Source: an uncultured Kushneria sp.
GTDB lineage: Bacteria > Pseudomonadota > Gammaproteobacteria > Pseudomonadales > Halomonadaceae
Direction of reading: 5' to 3'
Length of the DNA: 64,000 nucleotides
NCBI RefSeq assembly: GCF_947497025.1
Contig: NZ_CANMFC010000004.1
Coordinates: 124,001 to 188,000 of the forward strand
Shown: positions 31,553-41,771 of the stretch, one piece after another
Layout: each line of letters begins with the position of its first letter
Position numbering within the stretch: the stretch's first letter is position 1
Notes under the pieces: model-generated
What the model was told of the DNA's origin: nothing
What the model saw: only the letters and a program-made list of their open reading frames with translations
Database searches by the model: none
Made by a program: the position numbers and the translations under genes

Positions 31553-33013
31553 TCACATCAGTACGATGTCGTACTGCTCCTGACAATAGTGCTGTTCCAC
31601 CTGAAAGCGGATGGTCTTGCCGATAAAGCTTTCCAGATCCGCCACCGCCGTCGACTCCTCTTCATGCAGTCTGTCTACCACGCTCTGAGCGGCCATGACC
31701 AGATAGGTCTCCGGTGAATAGGCTCGCTCCTCACGCATGATTTCGCGAAAGATCTCATAGCAGACGGTCTCCGGTGTCTTGAGGGTGCCGCGCCCCTTGC
31801 ACACGGGACACGCCTCACAGAGTACGTGCTCCAGACTTTCCCGGGTGCGCTTGCGCGTCATCTGTACCAGTCCCAGCTCGGTCACACCCGAAAGCCGGGT
31901 ACGGGCATAATCGCGCTCGAGCGCCTTTTCCAGCACCCGCAGCACCTGACGCTGATGGTCACTGTCGAGCATATCGATGAAATCGATAATGATGATGCCC
32001 CCCAGATTGCGCAGCCGAAGCTGTCGGGCAATCGCCGTGGCCGCCTCCAGGTTGGTCTTGAAAATGGTCTCTTCAAGATTGCGATGCCCCACAAAGGCGC
32101 CGGTATTGACGTCAATGGTGGTCATGGCCTCGGTCTGATCGATGATCAGATACCCGCCGGACTTGAGATCGGCGCGCCGCTCCAGCGCCCTTTGCAGCTC
32201 ATCCTCGACCGAGAAGAGGTCAAAGAGAGGCCGTTCACCCGGGTAATACTCAATCCGCGATTCCAGCGCCGGCATCAGTTCCCGGGCGAAATCACGCAGG
32301 CGGTCATGGTTTTCCCGCGAATCGATCCGAATGCGCTCAATGCCTTCGCGCATGACATCACGAAGGGTGCGGGTCGGTAGTGCCAGGTCCTCATAGAGCA
32401 CCGCCGGCGCCTTCGTTTCGCGCCGAGCCACTTCAATCTTGCGCCACAGCCTGAGCAGAAACTGCATGTCGGCGGCCAGCGATTGCTCATCGACGCCTTC
32501 AGCCGCCGTGCGGATGATAAAGCCACCGACCAGCCCATCGCGGGCGCTGGCCTGAGCATTGACCATGTTACGAAGCCGCTCGCGTTCCATCTCATCCTCG
32601 ATACGCTGGGAGACGCCGGTATACGCCGCCCCCGGCATGTAGACCAGATAGCGCGAAGGGATGGAAAGCTCGGTGGTCAGCCGAGCCCCCTTGGTCCCCA
32701 TGGGGTCCTTGATGACCTGAACCACCAGCGCCTGCCCTTCATGCACCAGCGTTCGAATCGGCGCCGCCTCCTGCCCGGGATGACCGGCCGGCATCAGCTC
32801 GTGAGCGTGAATAAAAGCGGTACGGCTCTGGCCGATATCGACAAAGGCCGCCTGCATGCCCGGCAGCACCCGTACCACCTTGCCCATGTAAATATTGCTG
32901 ACGATGCCCCGGCACTGGTCCCGTTCGATCCAGGCCTCCTGCAGCACGCCGTTTTCAACCACGGCCACACGGGTTTCCATGGGCGTCATGTTGATCAGGA
33001 TTTCACCGCTCAC
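31553..33013 (-). CDS. rng: Ribonuclease G
   Basis: 486 residues (E. coli 489). S1 RNA-binding domain about 37-120. The catalytic DNase I-like domain has metal-binding D301 (DVNTG) and D344 (IIIDFID), and a zinc-link CPVC motif lies near residue 403. It matures 16S rRNA 5' ends. It overlaps maf by four bases. Confidence 0.97.
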   Translation of the reverse strand: MSGEILINMTPMETRVAVVENGVLQEAWIERDQCRGIVSNIYMGKVVRVLPGMQAAFVDIGQSRTAFIHAHELMPAGHPGQEAAPIRTLVHEGQALVVQVIKDPMGTKGARLTTELSIPSRYLVYMPGAAYTGVSQRIEDEMERERLRNMVNAQASARDGLVGGFIIRTAAEGVDEQSLAADMQFLLRLWRKIEVARRETKAPAVLYEDLALPTRTLRDVMREGIERIRIDSRENHDRLRDFARELMPALESRIEYYPGERPLFDLFSVEDELQRALERRADLKSGGYLIIDQTEAMTTIDVNTGAFVGHRNLEETIFKTNLEAATAIARQLRLRNLGGIIIIDFIDMLDSDHQRQVLRVLEKALERDYARTRLSGVTELGLVQMTRKRTRESLEHVLCEACPVCKGRGTLKTPETVCYEIFREIMREERAYSPETYLVMAAQSVVDRLHEEESTAVADLESFIGKTIRFQVEQHYCQEQYDIVLM

Positions 33014-33624
33014 AACGCCCCTCCCCGTTCTGGTTCGTTATCGCCTGACCATGGGGTTACCCCCTGACGGGCAAGCAGCTGCGCCGTTTCACACAGCGGC
33101 AAACCGACAATCCCCGACCAGCTCCCCTCGATGCGCGAGACAAACATGGCGCCGCGCCCCTGAAGTGCGTAACCACCGGCCTTGTCGCACCCCTCTCCAC
33201 TGGCAACATAAGCGTTGATCTCGCTTTCTGCCATCAAGCGAAAATGAACATCACTGATGACACAGGCTTCCAGAAGCCCGGCCGGGCCCGTCACGGCTAC
33301 GGCGCTGATGACCTGATGCGAGCGTCCCGACAGGCAGCGAAGCCATGCCCGGGCCTGATCATCACTTTCGGGCTTGCCCAGAATCTGCCCATCCAGCGAC
33401 AGTGCGGTATCGCCGCCCAGTACGGGCAGCAACGTGGAAAGCGCCTGTTGACCGGAAAGTGCCTTTTCACGAGCCAGACGTACGACATAGTCCCGGGCCG
33501 GTTCATCAGGATACGGCGTTTCATCCAGGTCTACCGGACAGGCACGCGCTGACACCCCGATGGTCGACAGCAGTTCAAGGCGCCTTGGGGACGCCGAGGC
33601 AAGAATCAGATCAGGCGATGACAT
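33010..33624 (-). CDS. Maf family nucleoside triphosphate pyrophosphatase
   Basis: 204 residues with the family motifs SASPRRLELL near the N-terminus and GGDTALSLDGQILGKP in the middle. Maf proteins hydrolyse dTTP/UTP or modified nucleotides; this one is in the YhdE-type position between mreD and rng. The start at 33622-33624 fits the family; the open upstream extension does not. Confidence 0.93.
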   Translation of the reverse strand: MSSPDLILASASPRRLELLSTIGVSARACPVDLDETPYPDEPARDYVVRLAREKALSGQQALSTLLPVLGGDTALSLDGQILGKPESDDQARAWLRCLSGRSHQVISAVAVTGPAGLLEACVISDVHFRLMAESEINAYVASGEGCDKAGGYALQGRGAMFVSRIEGSWSGIVGLPLCETAQLLARQGVTPWSGDNEPERGGAL

Positions 33625-33708
33625 GCGTATGGAGTATCCGAAAAAGGAGGCTGCAAGGGCGACCTGATTCACCGAACCGCAACGGGTCTGGCAACAGCGA
33701 ACGGAAAA

Positions 33709-34185
33709 TCAAAAGGAAGCAAAACGTCGACGTACGACCTGCATCAGGGTAAACAGCCAGGGCCATAGTATGCCACCCAGAAGTGCGGCGTAGACAAACT
33801 CGAGATGCAACGGGGAACTCAAGAGAATGGCTCGCAGCCACTGCTCGAAAAGCTGCATCAGTGCCAATACGATCGTGACCAGCATGGCCTGTCGCCAGAG
33901 CGCATAGATACGCATGCGCTGATAAAGCAGCAGCGTCAAAAAGGCGATGGTGGCATACAACAGCGCATTTTCTCCCAGCGGTGTGCCCTGTAGCAGATCG
34001 ATCAGCATACCGATCAAAAAGCCATGGAAGACGCCCACGCGATACGGCGTGATGATGCACCAGTAGATCAACACCAGACCGACCCAGTTGGGCCGCCACA
34101 ACAGCCACTCTTCGGGCAGGGGCATGACCTGCAGGATCAGGGCACACAGAAAGGACAGGGGAATGACCGCCGAGTAGCCTCTCAT
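33709..34185 (-). CDS. mreD: Rod shape-determining protein MreD
   Basis: 158 residues, five predicted transmembrane helices, starting MRGYSAVIPLSFLCALILQV, and with the charged C-terminal tail seen in relatives. It is part of the elongasome with MreB, MreC, RodA and PBP2. It overlaps the mreC stop by four bases. Confidence 0.93.
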   Translation of the reverse strand: MRGYSAVIPLSFLCALILQVMPLPEEWLLWRPNWVGLVLIYWCIITPYRVGVFHGFLIGMLIDLLQGTPLGENALLYATIAFLTLLLYQRMRIYALWRQAMLVTIVLALMQLFEQWLRAILLSSPLHLEFVYAALLGGILWPWLFTLMQVVRRRFASF

Positions 34186-35093
34186 TGACTCGCCTCCTGA
34201 CGGGCGGGACGCACCACCTGAAGCGCCGCATCCACGGCATCCTGACTTAACTGGTGGCTTTTGGGCCTGAGCCGGTCATGGGTAAACAGCAATAGAAAAT
34301 TGCGGCTGCGGTCGAGCTGAGCGATGGGGCGTACTTCCACGCTGACAAAGGGCGTCCCTGCATTGCGCACAATGCGGCTGACGCGTGCCACCGGATAGCC
34401 TTCGGGGAAACGGCCGGTCAGTCCCGAGGTCACCAGAAGATCACCTTCACGGATATCGGTATTGTTGGGCACATTATCCAGCGTCAGGCGGTCGTGTTGG
34501 CCGGCGCCGCGAGCAATGAAGCGCAGACCGTTGCGATTGATCTGTACGGGCACCGAATGGCTGGCATCGGTAATCAAAAGCACCCGGCTCGAGTAGCGCG
34601 ATACCGAAATGATCTGACCGACCAGCCCTGCCGAATCCACCACGGGCTGGCCGCTGTACACACCGCTCTGCTGGCCGCGATCGATGATCATCTGCTGCAA
34701 AAAGGGGTCGTTGTCGAGCGTTAAAAGTCCTGCCGTCAGCCAGGGAATTTTCTGGCGCGGCGCGGCCTTTAAAAGCTCGCGCAAACGAACATTCTCCTCG
34801 GAAAGACTGGCCATTCTCTGGACGCGCTGTGACAGGGTCAGCAGCCGCTCACGAAGCTGGCGATTTTCATTGACCAGCCGGGTCTGATCACTTAGCGCCA
34901 GAGACGCCAGACTCAAGCCCCGCGCCGGCAGGCTGACGATCCACTGCACTGGTGCGACAACGGTTGAAAACTGGGCACGCACGTCTTCCATCCAGCTCAT
35001 GCGCTGGTCGGCAAACATCAGAAAAGACGCCAGAATGACGCACAGGATCATTCGATAACCGGGAATGGGACCGTGCGAAAAAAGCGGTTTGAT
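34182..35093 (-). CDS. mreC: Rod shape-determining protein MreC (probable AUC start)
   Basis: 303 residues if started at codon ATC 35093-35091: short cytosolic IKPLFSHGP, a transmembrane helix (about 14-32), a coiled coil (about 65-105), then the periplasmic beta domains. MreC homologues commonly begin M-IKPLF. Here no ATG, GTG or TTG stands at that point, but GGGAGG lies seven bases ahead of the ATC. The only upstream ATG (35153-35151) overlaps the mreB stop, has no such ribosome-binding site, and would add 20 residues encoded largely by a hairpin. The start is therefore uncertain; the identity is not. Confidence 0.9.
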   Translation of the reverse strand: MKPLFSHGPIPGYRMILCVILASFLMFADQRMSWMEDVRAQFSTVVAPVQWIVSLPARGLSLASLALSDQTRLVNENRQLRERLLTLSQRVQRMASLSEENVRLRELLKAAPRQKIPWLTAGLLTLDNDPFLQQMIIDRGQQSGVYSGQPVVDSAGLVGQIISVSRYSSRVLLITDASHSVPVQINRNGLRFIARGAGQHDRLTLDNVPNNTDIREGDLLVTSGLTGRFPEGYPVARVSRIVRNAGTPFVSVEVRPIAQLDRSRNFLLLFTHDRLRPKSHQLSQDAVDAALQVVRPARQEASQ

Positions 35094-35117
35094 AGGCCTT
35101 CCTCCCGCGAACCGTCT

Positions 35118-35144
35118 GCAGCCGACGCAAGGCGCGTCGGCTGC
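35118..35144 (-). promoter_or_regulatory. Intercistronic hairpin between mreB and mreC
   Basis: A perfect 11-bp stem (35118-35128 with 35134-35144, loop AAGGC) begins eight bases after the mreB stop. It has no T-run. It lies between the mreB stop and the mreC ribosome-binding site, which argues that this stretch is untranslated. Confidence 0.6.
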
Positions 35145-35152
35145 CGCTGCCA

Positions 35153-36199
<1,047 letters not shown>

Positions 36200-36236
36200 T
36201 CACCTGGGCCAGACCGGAACTTGTGCGGATGCAAAC

Positions 36237-36300
36237 GGTATCATCGCCGTCATGATGCGGCAAGCAGCCCGCCTGCCATGCCGTCGCTGCTTATGATACC
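36237..36300 (-). promoter_or_regulatory. Nested inverted repeats in the mreB upstream region
   Basis: GCTGCTTATGATACC (36286-36300) is complementary to two blocks on the other side: AAGCAGC (36262-36268) and GGTATCAT (36237-36244). This could form a branched stem in the mreB leader or be an operator. It lies 47 bases from the mreB start. Confidence 0.4.
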
Positions 36301-36413
36301 TTCTTCCCACAATGTGGCCCCCCTTCTTTTTGTTGGTTTTATGCAGCCCGATCAGAAGTCGGACATCCACGCTTTTGCAATTTAACCCTGCATTGTTCAA
36401 AGGTAGAACCGCC

Positions 36414-36701
36414 ATGGCTATTGAACACGCCAATGTTCTGCGCGCAGCGCATCTGGCCCGTCTGGGCGTGAGTGATGCCCAGGCGGAACGTTATGTCGAT
36501 GATCTGTCTCGCATTCTCGAGATGGTAGACCGGCTTTCCGAGATCGATACCGAGGGCGTGGCACCGCTGTCCCACCCGCTGGATGCCACCCAGCCCCTGC
36601 GTGCCGATGAAGCGATCGAAACCGACCGCCGCGACACCTTTCAAGGCATTGCCCCTGCTACGGCAGACGGCCTTTATCTGGTGCCGCGTGTGGTCGAGTG
36701 A
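36414..36701 (+). CDS. gatC: Asp-tRNA(Asn)/Glu-tRNA(Gln) amidotransferase subunit C
   Basis: 95 residues, the usual GatC length, with VLRAAHLARLGVSDAQAERY and the C-terminal GLYLVPRVVE. It stabilises the GatA-GatB complex. ATG 36414 was chosen on length; the open frame upstream is not similar. It leads gatC-gatA-gatB. Confidence 0.95.
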   Translation: MAIEHANVLRAAHLARLGVSDAQAERYVDDLSRILEMVDRLSEIDTEGVAPLSHPLDATQPLRADEAIETDRRDTFQGIAPATADGLYLVPRVVE

Positions 36702-36788
36702 TCGACCTCACATCGCCTGACCGGCTCGAGATGCGACAGATCAGAGACACTGCCCCGACAAGGGACAGCCAAGGAGTAACAAGCCCCC

Positions 36789-38240
36789 ATGCATGACAAG
36801 ACACTTGCCGAACTGGCCCGCGGCCTGGCTGCCGGTGACTTTTCCAGTCGTGAACTGACGACTTCGCTGCTTGAGCGCATCAAGCGCCTTGATCCGGTGC
36901 TGAACAGCTTTATCACCGTCACCGACGAGCAGGCTCTCAAGGAAGCCGATGCGGCCGATGCCCTGCGCCACAAGGGCGAGGCCGGCATCCTCAGCGGATT
37001 GCCGCTGGCCTACAAGGATATTTTCTGCACCGAGGGTGTGCGCACCAGCGCCGGCTCGAAGATGCTGGACAACTTCATTGCCCCCTACAATGCCACCGTA
37101 GTGGAAAAGCTCAAACACGCCGGCACGGTCAGCCTTGGCAAGACCAACATGGACGAGTTCGCCATGGGCTCTTCCAACGAAAACAGCTGGTACGGCCCGG
37201 TCAAAAACCCCTGGAACCCGACGCTGGTGCCCGGCGGCTCCTCGGGCGGCAGTGCCGCTGCCGTCGCGGCAGGTTTCGTTCCGGCGGCGCTGGGCACCGA
37301 TACCGGTGGCTCGATCCGCCAGCCGGCCGCGTTTTGCGGCATTACCGGTCTCAAGCCGACCTATGGGCGCGTGTCGCGCTACGGCATGATTGCCTATGCC
37401 TCGAGTCTTGACCAGGCCGGCCCCATGGCGCGCACGGCCGAAGACTGCGCGATGCTGATGAACGCCATGGCCGGTCATGACACGCGTGACTCCACCAGCG
37501 TGTCGCGCAATGTGCCCGACTATACCCAGGGGCTGGACAAGCCGCTCAACGGACTCAAGATCGGCCTGCCGGTCGAGTACTTCGGCGAGGGTCTGGCCCC
37601 CGAGGTCGAGACCGCGGTGCGTGAGGCGGTCCGGGTGTATGAATCCCTGGGTGCACAGGTCATCGAGGTCAGCCTGCCGCATACCAGCATGGCCATTCCG
37701 GCCTACTACGTTATCGCTCCGGCAGAGGCCTCTTCCAATCTGTCGCGTTACGACGGCGTGCGCTTTGGTCATCGCTGCGATGATCCGGCCGATCTCGAGG
37801 ATCTCTACAAGCGCACTCGCGCCGAGGGCTTTGGCGATGAGGTCAAGCGCCGCATCCTGATCGGTACGCATACCCTCTCCGAGGGCTTTTTTGATGCCTA
37901 CTATCGCAAGGCGCAGCAGGTACGCCGCCTGATCCGTCAGGATTTCCTTGACGCCTTTGCCCGCGTGGATGTCCTCATGGGTCCGGCCGCGCCGACCACC
38001 GCGTTTGAGCTGGGCGCCAAGGCCGACCCGGTGCAGATGTATCTGCAGGATATCTACACCATCGCCATCAACCTGGCCGGCATCCCCGGTATCAGCGTAC
38101 CGGCCGGTCTGGTCGACAATCGCCCGGTCGGCCTTCAGATTCTGGGGCCGCATTTCGGTGAGGCTCACCTTCTTAACGTGGCGCATGTCTATCAGCAGGC
38201 CACGGACTGGCATCAGCGCCGGCCCGAGATCAAGGAGTAA
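36789..38240 (+). CDS. gatA: Glu-tRNA(Gln) amidotransferase subunit A
   Basis: 483 residues, amidase-signature family. The Ser-cisSer-Lys triad is intact: K76 (LAYKDIF), S151 (GGSSGGS) and S175 ([11 protein letters not shown]), with the expected 24-residue spacing between serines. It hydrolyses glutamine to supply ammonia for transamidation. It is four bases upstream of gatB. Confidence 0.98.
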   Translation: MHDKTLAELARGLAAGDFSSRELTTSLLERIKRLDPVLNSFITVTDEQALKEADAADALRHKGEAGILSGLPLAYKDIFCTEGVRTSAGSKMLDNFIAPYNATVVEKLKHAGTVSLGKTNMDEFAMGSSNENSWYGPVKNPWNPTLVPGGSSGGSAAAVAAGFVPAALGTDTGGSIRQPAAFCGITGLKPTYGRVSRYGMIAYASSLDQAGPMARTAEDCAMLMNAMAGHDTRDSTSVSRNVPDYTQGLDKPLNGLKIGLPVEYFGEGLAPEVETAVREAVRVYESLGAQVIEVSLPHTSMAIPAYYVIAPAEASSNLSRYDGVRFGHRCDDPADLEDLYKRTRAEGFGDEVKRRILIGTHTLSEGFFDAYYRKAQQVRRLIRQDFLDAFARVDVLMGPAAPTTAFELGAKADPVQMYLQDIYTIAINLAGIPGISVPAGLVDNRPVGLQILGPHFGEAHLLNVAHVYQQATDWHQRRPEIKE

Positions 38241-38244
38241 CAAC

Positions 38245-39699
38245 ATGCAGTGGGAAGTCGTGATCGGGCTTGAAGTCCACGTGCAGCTTTCGACCTGCTC
38301 GAAAATCTTTTCCGGTGCCTCGACCGCCTTCGGCGCCGAGCCCAACACCCAGGCCTGCGGCATCGACCTGGGGCTGCCGGGCACGCTGCCGGTACTCAAT
38401 GAAAACGCCGTGGCCATGGCCGTACGCTTTGGCCTGGCCATCAATGCCGAGATCCCGGAGTACTCGGTATTCGAGCGCAAGAACTATTTCTATCCGGATT
38501 TGCCCAAGGGCTATCAGACCAGCCAGATGGCGCATCCGGTGGTCGGACGCGGCGAAGTCGACATCACCCTGGGCGACGGCACGGTCAAGACCGTGCGCAT
38601 ACATCATGCCCACATGGAAGAGGATGCCGGCAAGTCGCTGCACGAAGACTACAGCGGCATGACCGGCATTGACCTCAACCGCGCCGGCACGCCGCTACTG
38701 GAGATCGTCTCCGAGCCCGACATGCACAGCGCGGAGGAAGCGTCCGCCTATATCCGCGCCATTCACGCCATCGTGACCTATCTGGGCATTTCCGATGGCA
38801 ACATGGCCGAAGGCTCGATGCGCTGCGACGTCAACGTGTCGCTGCGCCCGAAGGGACAGGAGAAGCTGGGCACCCGCGCCGAGATCAAGAACGTCAACTC
38901 CTTCCGCTTTGTCGAGCGCGCCATTGCGTTCGAGATCGAGCGTCAGCGCGAGATTCTCGAGGACGGCGGCGTCGTGATTCAGGAAACGCGTCTCTATAAT
39001 CCGGATCTGGATGAAACCCGCTCGATGCGGACCAAGGAGGAAGCCAACGACTACCGTTACTTCCCCTGCCCCGACCTGCTACCCCTGATGCTCGATGAGG
39101 CCTATATCGAACATCAGCGTTCGCTGCTGCCGGAGCTGCCGAGCGAAAAGCGTCAACGCTTTGTCGAATCGCTCGGGCTTTCGACCTACGATGCAGACGT
39201 GCTCACCGGCTCGCGAGCGCTGGCCGAATATTTCGAAGCCGTTCAGCAGCACTGCAGCGATGCCAAACTGGCCGCCAACTGGGTCCAGGGCGATCTGCTG
39301 GGTCGACTCAACCGTGACGGTCTGGATATTACAGAAAGCCCGGTCAGCGCCGAGCAGCTCGGCGGACTGCTGGTCCGTCTGGTGGATGACACCATCAACG
39401 GCAAGGGGGCCAAGCAGGTCTTTGCCGATCTGTGGGAGCGCAAGGTCGAGACGGCCGACGAGATCATCGACGCCCGCGGTCTCAAGCAGGTCACCGATAC
39501 CGGTGCCATCGAATCCCTGTGTGATCAGGTGATTGCCGACAATCCGGTACAGGTCACCCAGTACCGCGAAGCGAGCGAAGACAAGCGCGGCAAGATGATC
39601 GGCTTTTTTGTCGGCCAGGTCATGAAGGCCTCCCGCGGCACGGCCAACCCGCCGCAGGTCAACGCCATGCTCAAGGAAAAGCTCGACGCCCTGCTGTAA
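38245..39699 (+). CDS. gatB: Glu-tRNA(Gln) amidotransferase subunit B
   Basis: 484 residues beginning [15 protein letters not shown], with [16 protein letters not shown] and the C-terminal YqeY-like tRNA-binding domain. It activates Glu-tRNA(Gln) or Asp-tRNA(Asn) and transfers ammonia. ATG 38245 follows AAGGAG. The operon ends with a strong terminator. Confidence 0.98.
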   Translation: MQWEVVIGLEVHVQLSTCSKIFSGASTAFGAEPNTQACGIDLGLPGTLPVLNENAVAMAVRFGLAINAEIPEYSVFERKNYFYPDLPKGYQTSQMAHPVVGRGEVDITLGDGTVKTVRIHHAHMEEDAGKSLHEDYSGMTGIDLNRAGTPLLEIVSEPDMHSAEEASAYIRAIHAIVTYLGISDGNMAEGSMRCDVNVSLRPKGQEKLGTRAEIKNVNSFRFVERAIAFEIERQREILEDGGVVIQETRLYNPDLDETRSMRTKEEANDYRYFPCPDLLPLMLDEAYIEHQRSLLPELPSEKRQRFVESLGLSTYDADVLTGSRALAEYFEAVQQHCSDAKLAANWVQGDLLGRLNRDGLDITESPVSAEQLGGLLVRLVDDTINGKGAKQVFADLWERKVETADEIIDARGLKQVTDTGAIESLCDQVIADNPVQVTQYREASEDKRGKMIGFFVGQVMKASRGTANPPQVNAMLKEKLDALL

Positions 39700-39737
39700 C
39701 CCCGGGATGTCAGCGGCTACTGGATGTCAGTACAAAA

Positions 39738-39767
39738 GGGGCGCCTGCTGGCGCCCCCTTTTTTTGT
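39738..39767 (+). terminator. Terminator of gatCAB
   Basis: GGGGCGCC (39738-39745) and GGCGCCCC (39750-39757) form an 8-bp GC stem with loop TGCT, followed by a long T-run. It ends the conserved block; accessory genes begin after it. Just upstream GGATGTCAG occurs twice (39705-39713 and 39722-39730). Confidence 0.9.
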
Positions 39768-39855
39768 GGGCCCTTTTTCATGCCTTGGTTCACTTCATGC
39801 GCCCTGTTTTGCGGGGCTTTTGCCACCTCTTCCCCGGTGTACCCGGACAAGGGGA

Positions 39856-40554
39856 TCACTCCTCGATGGGTGGTGTCGGCAGAATGCACATGTCATGCAC
39901 TTCCACACTTTTGGGCTGGGTCAGGGCAAAGATGACCGAGCGGGCAATATCGTCCGGCGTCAGGGCATTCTCCTGGGGCTCATCAAAAAAGGGCGTATCC
40001 ACCATGCCCGGCTCGATCAGCGTGACCCGCATGCCGCTGCCCTTCACCTCTTCGCGCAGGTTGTAGGCCATGGCCTGCACGGCACTTTTGGTCGCGCCAT
40101 AGAAGGAGCCCGGCATGACCCGACGCCCGGCTACGGAGCCTGTGATCAGGACATGGCCACGGCTTTTCTTGAGCTCCGCCATGGCTGCACGGACTGTCAG
40201 CGCCGGCCCCAGCACGTTGGTCAAAAGCACTTCACGCCACTCTTCCGGGTCGCTGCCGCTGTAGCCTCGCCCTTCAAGACCACGGCCGGCATTGGCAAAG
40301 ACGGCGTCCAGAGCCCCGAAATGCTCGACCACCGAGGCCACCAACTGTTCCTGCGCCTCCCAGGACTGCACATTGCAGGTAAATGCCGCCGCTTGTACGC
40401 CGTATTCCTGCTCAAGCGTTTCGGCCAGCGTTTCAAGACGTTTGGTACTGCGCGCGGCCAGGGCCACGTTATAGCCGGCCTGTGCGGCGTGGCGAGCACT
40501 GGCTTCACCAATTCCGGTCGAGGCACCTGTAATCAAAAGCGTAGGGTTGGGCAT
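39856..40554 (-). CDS. SDR family NAD(P)-dependent oxidoreductase
   Basis: 232 residues, a classical short-chain dehydrogenase/reductase with the cofactor motif TGASTGIG (9-16), NAG (88-90), and catalytic S140, Y152 and K156 (YGATK). ARS after strand 2 suggests an NADP preference. The substrate is not deducible. It is divergent from crtE, and a perfect 19-bp palindrome lies 17 bases ahead of its start. A link with carotenoid metabolism is possible but not shown. Confidence 0.9.
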   Translation of the reverse strand: MPNPTLLITGASTGIGEASARHAAQAGYNVALAARSTKRLETLAETLEQEYGVQAAAFTCNVQSWEAQEQLVASVVEHFGALDAVFANAGRGLEGRGYSGSDPEEWREVLLTNVLGPALTVRAAMAELKKSRGHVLITGSVAGRRVMPGSFYGATKSAVQAMAYNLREEVKGSGMRVTLIEPGMVDTPFFDEPQENALTPDDIARSVIFALTQPKSVEVHDMCILPTPPIEE

Positions 40555-40570
40555 GCTGCCTCCTGTGCAA

Positions 40571-40589
40571 CCGGGTCAACGTGACCCGG
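40571..40589. promoter_or_regulatory. Perfect 19-bp palindrome upstream of the SDR gene
   Basis: CCGGGTCA-ACG-TGACCCGG is a perfect 8+3+8 palindrome placed 17 bases from the SDR start codon, in the divergent SDR/crtE region. This is the position and form of a TetR- or GntR-type operator. No regulator gene is adjacent. Confidence 0.5.
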
Positions 40590-40770
40590 AGATCATTCAT
40601 GTGCACTGAGCCTGGCAAGTCGATTCCGCCTGCGCCACCCGAACGCACGATGATGGCCGCTCGCCGCAAACTGAAGGCGGCCCATCTACCATGGACAGCG
40701 ACCATGACAGCCACGGTGCTTTTCAGCTATCCTGGAGTAACCCTTTTTATTGCTCTGAATCAATCAATGA

Positions 40771-40800
40771 CCTGACACTCACCTTTGAACCGTCAGGTGA
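40771..40800. promoter_or_regulatory. Nested inverted repeats upstream of crtE
   Basis: CCTGAC (40771-40776) with GTCAGG (40792-40797), and TCACCT (40779-40784) with AGGTGA (40795-40800), form two overlapping inverted repeats 51-80 bases ahead of the crtE start. They may mark an operator or leader structure. I could not place a convincing sigma-70 promoter here. Confidence 0.35.
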
Positions 40801-40850
40801 CCACAACAATGGATGTCGCTCGCAATCGCGCGTCAGACAAGGAGAAATTC

Positions 40851-41771
40851 ATGACCGGCCTGACGTCTCCGATCGTCGAACGCCGCTGTGTAGAGAACGA
40901 CCCGCACGCGTCTCTCAACGGCGACATTCATGCCACCCTGGCCCGGGCCCTCAAAAATGAGGGCCGGCAGGGCATGATTCGTGATGCCATCAACCACCAC
41001 CTTGCCGCGGCCGGCGGTTACCTGCGCGCCCGGCTCGGCTACCACACCGGCCGGGCGCTGGGTCTGGCTCATGAGCCCGCGCTGACCTGTGGCTGCATCA
41101 GCGAGCTGTTGCACAACGCCTCGCTCATCCACGATGACGTGCTCGATCATGACAGCATACGCCGCGGCCAGAAAAGCGTCTGGCGCGTCTGGAACGAGGG
41201 CGTGGCGATCTGTCTGGGGGATCTGTTCATTTCGGCCGCCTATGGCCTGCTGAGCGACCTTGAGACACATGCCTCACGCCTGCCCGCCCTGCTGTCCTGC
41301 GTGCACCATCATGTGCAAACCACCATTTATGGTCAGGCCGAGTGCTTCAGTCTGGCGATGGTCCCCGAGCCCGACTTCGAGCAGTGCAGTCAGGCCGCCT
41401 GCGGCAAGTCCGGACCGCTGTTTGCGCTCGCGCTTGAGGCGCCACTGCTGCTGACCAGCCATGATGACGCGCTCGACAATGCCCGGCAGGCGGCACTGAC
41501 GTTTGCCACGATCTACCAGCTTATCGATGATATCGAGGATTTTGACAACGACATGACCGATCAACAGCAAGGGGCCTGTAACATGCTTCACGCACTGGGC
41601 AACCGTGGGGATGTCACACCCATGGCCTCGGCGCTGGATTACGGTCGACGCCATTTGAGCCGGTCCCGCCATCTCGCGGGCACTCTGCCCGACGGCAGTG
41701 GCCAGGCTTTGATTGAAGAAGTCCATCGACTCGAGGAGAAGCTGATGAGTGTGACGGGTGAGCGTTCATGA
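40851..41771 (+). CDS. crtE: Geranylgeranyl diphosphate synthase (CrtE)
   Basis: 306 residues, an all-helical prenyl synthase. The first aspartate-rich motif is DDVLD at 95-99 and the second is DDIED at 216-220, with CGKSGPLF between. It condenses isopentenyl diphosphate with farnesyl or dimethylallyl diphosphate to C20, supplying CrtB. ATG 40851 has an excellent AAGGAG six bases upstream; TTG 40785 and ATG 40809 would lengthen it without such a site. It heads crtE-crtI-crtB-crtY. Confidence 0.9.
   Translation: MTGLTSPIVERRCVENDPHASLNGDIHATLARALKNEGRQGMIRDAINHHLAAAGGYLRARLGYHTGRALGLAHEPALTCGCISELLHNASLIHDDVLDHDSIRRGQKSVWRVWNEGVAICLGDLFISAAYGLLSDLETHASRLPALLSCVHHHVQTTIYGQAECFSLAMVPEPDFEQCSQAACGKSGPLFALALEAPLLLTSHDDALDNARQAALTFATIYQLIDDIEDFDNDMTDQQQGACNMLHALGNRGDVTPMASALDYGRRHLSRSRHLAGTLPDGSGQALIEEVHRLEEKLMSVTGERS

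Noticed and set aside
36741-38480. 579-codon minus-strand frame across gatA
   Set aside because: Antisense shadow of gatA; composition and lack of motifs argue against a gene.
39705-39730. Direct repeat GGATGTCAG after gatB
   Set aside because: Two 9-base copies just ahead of a terminator; no likely function and possible by chance.
40733-40758. ECF-type promoter ahead of crtE (GGAGTAA followed by TCTGAA)
   Set aside because: The spacer is 13 bases, too short for the sigma-E-like consensus.
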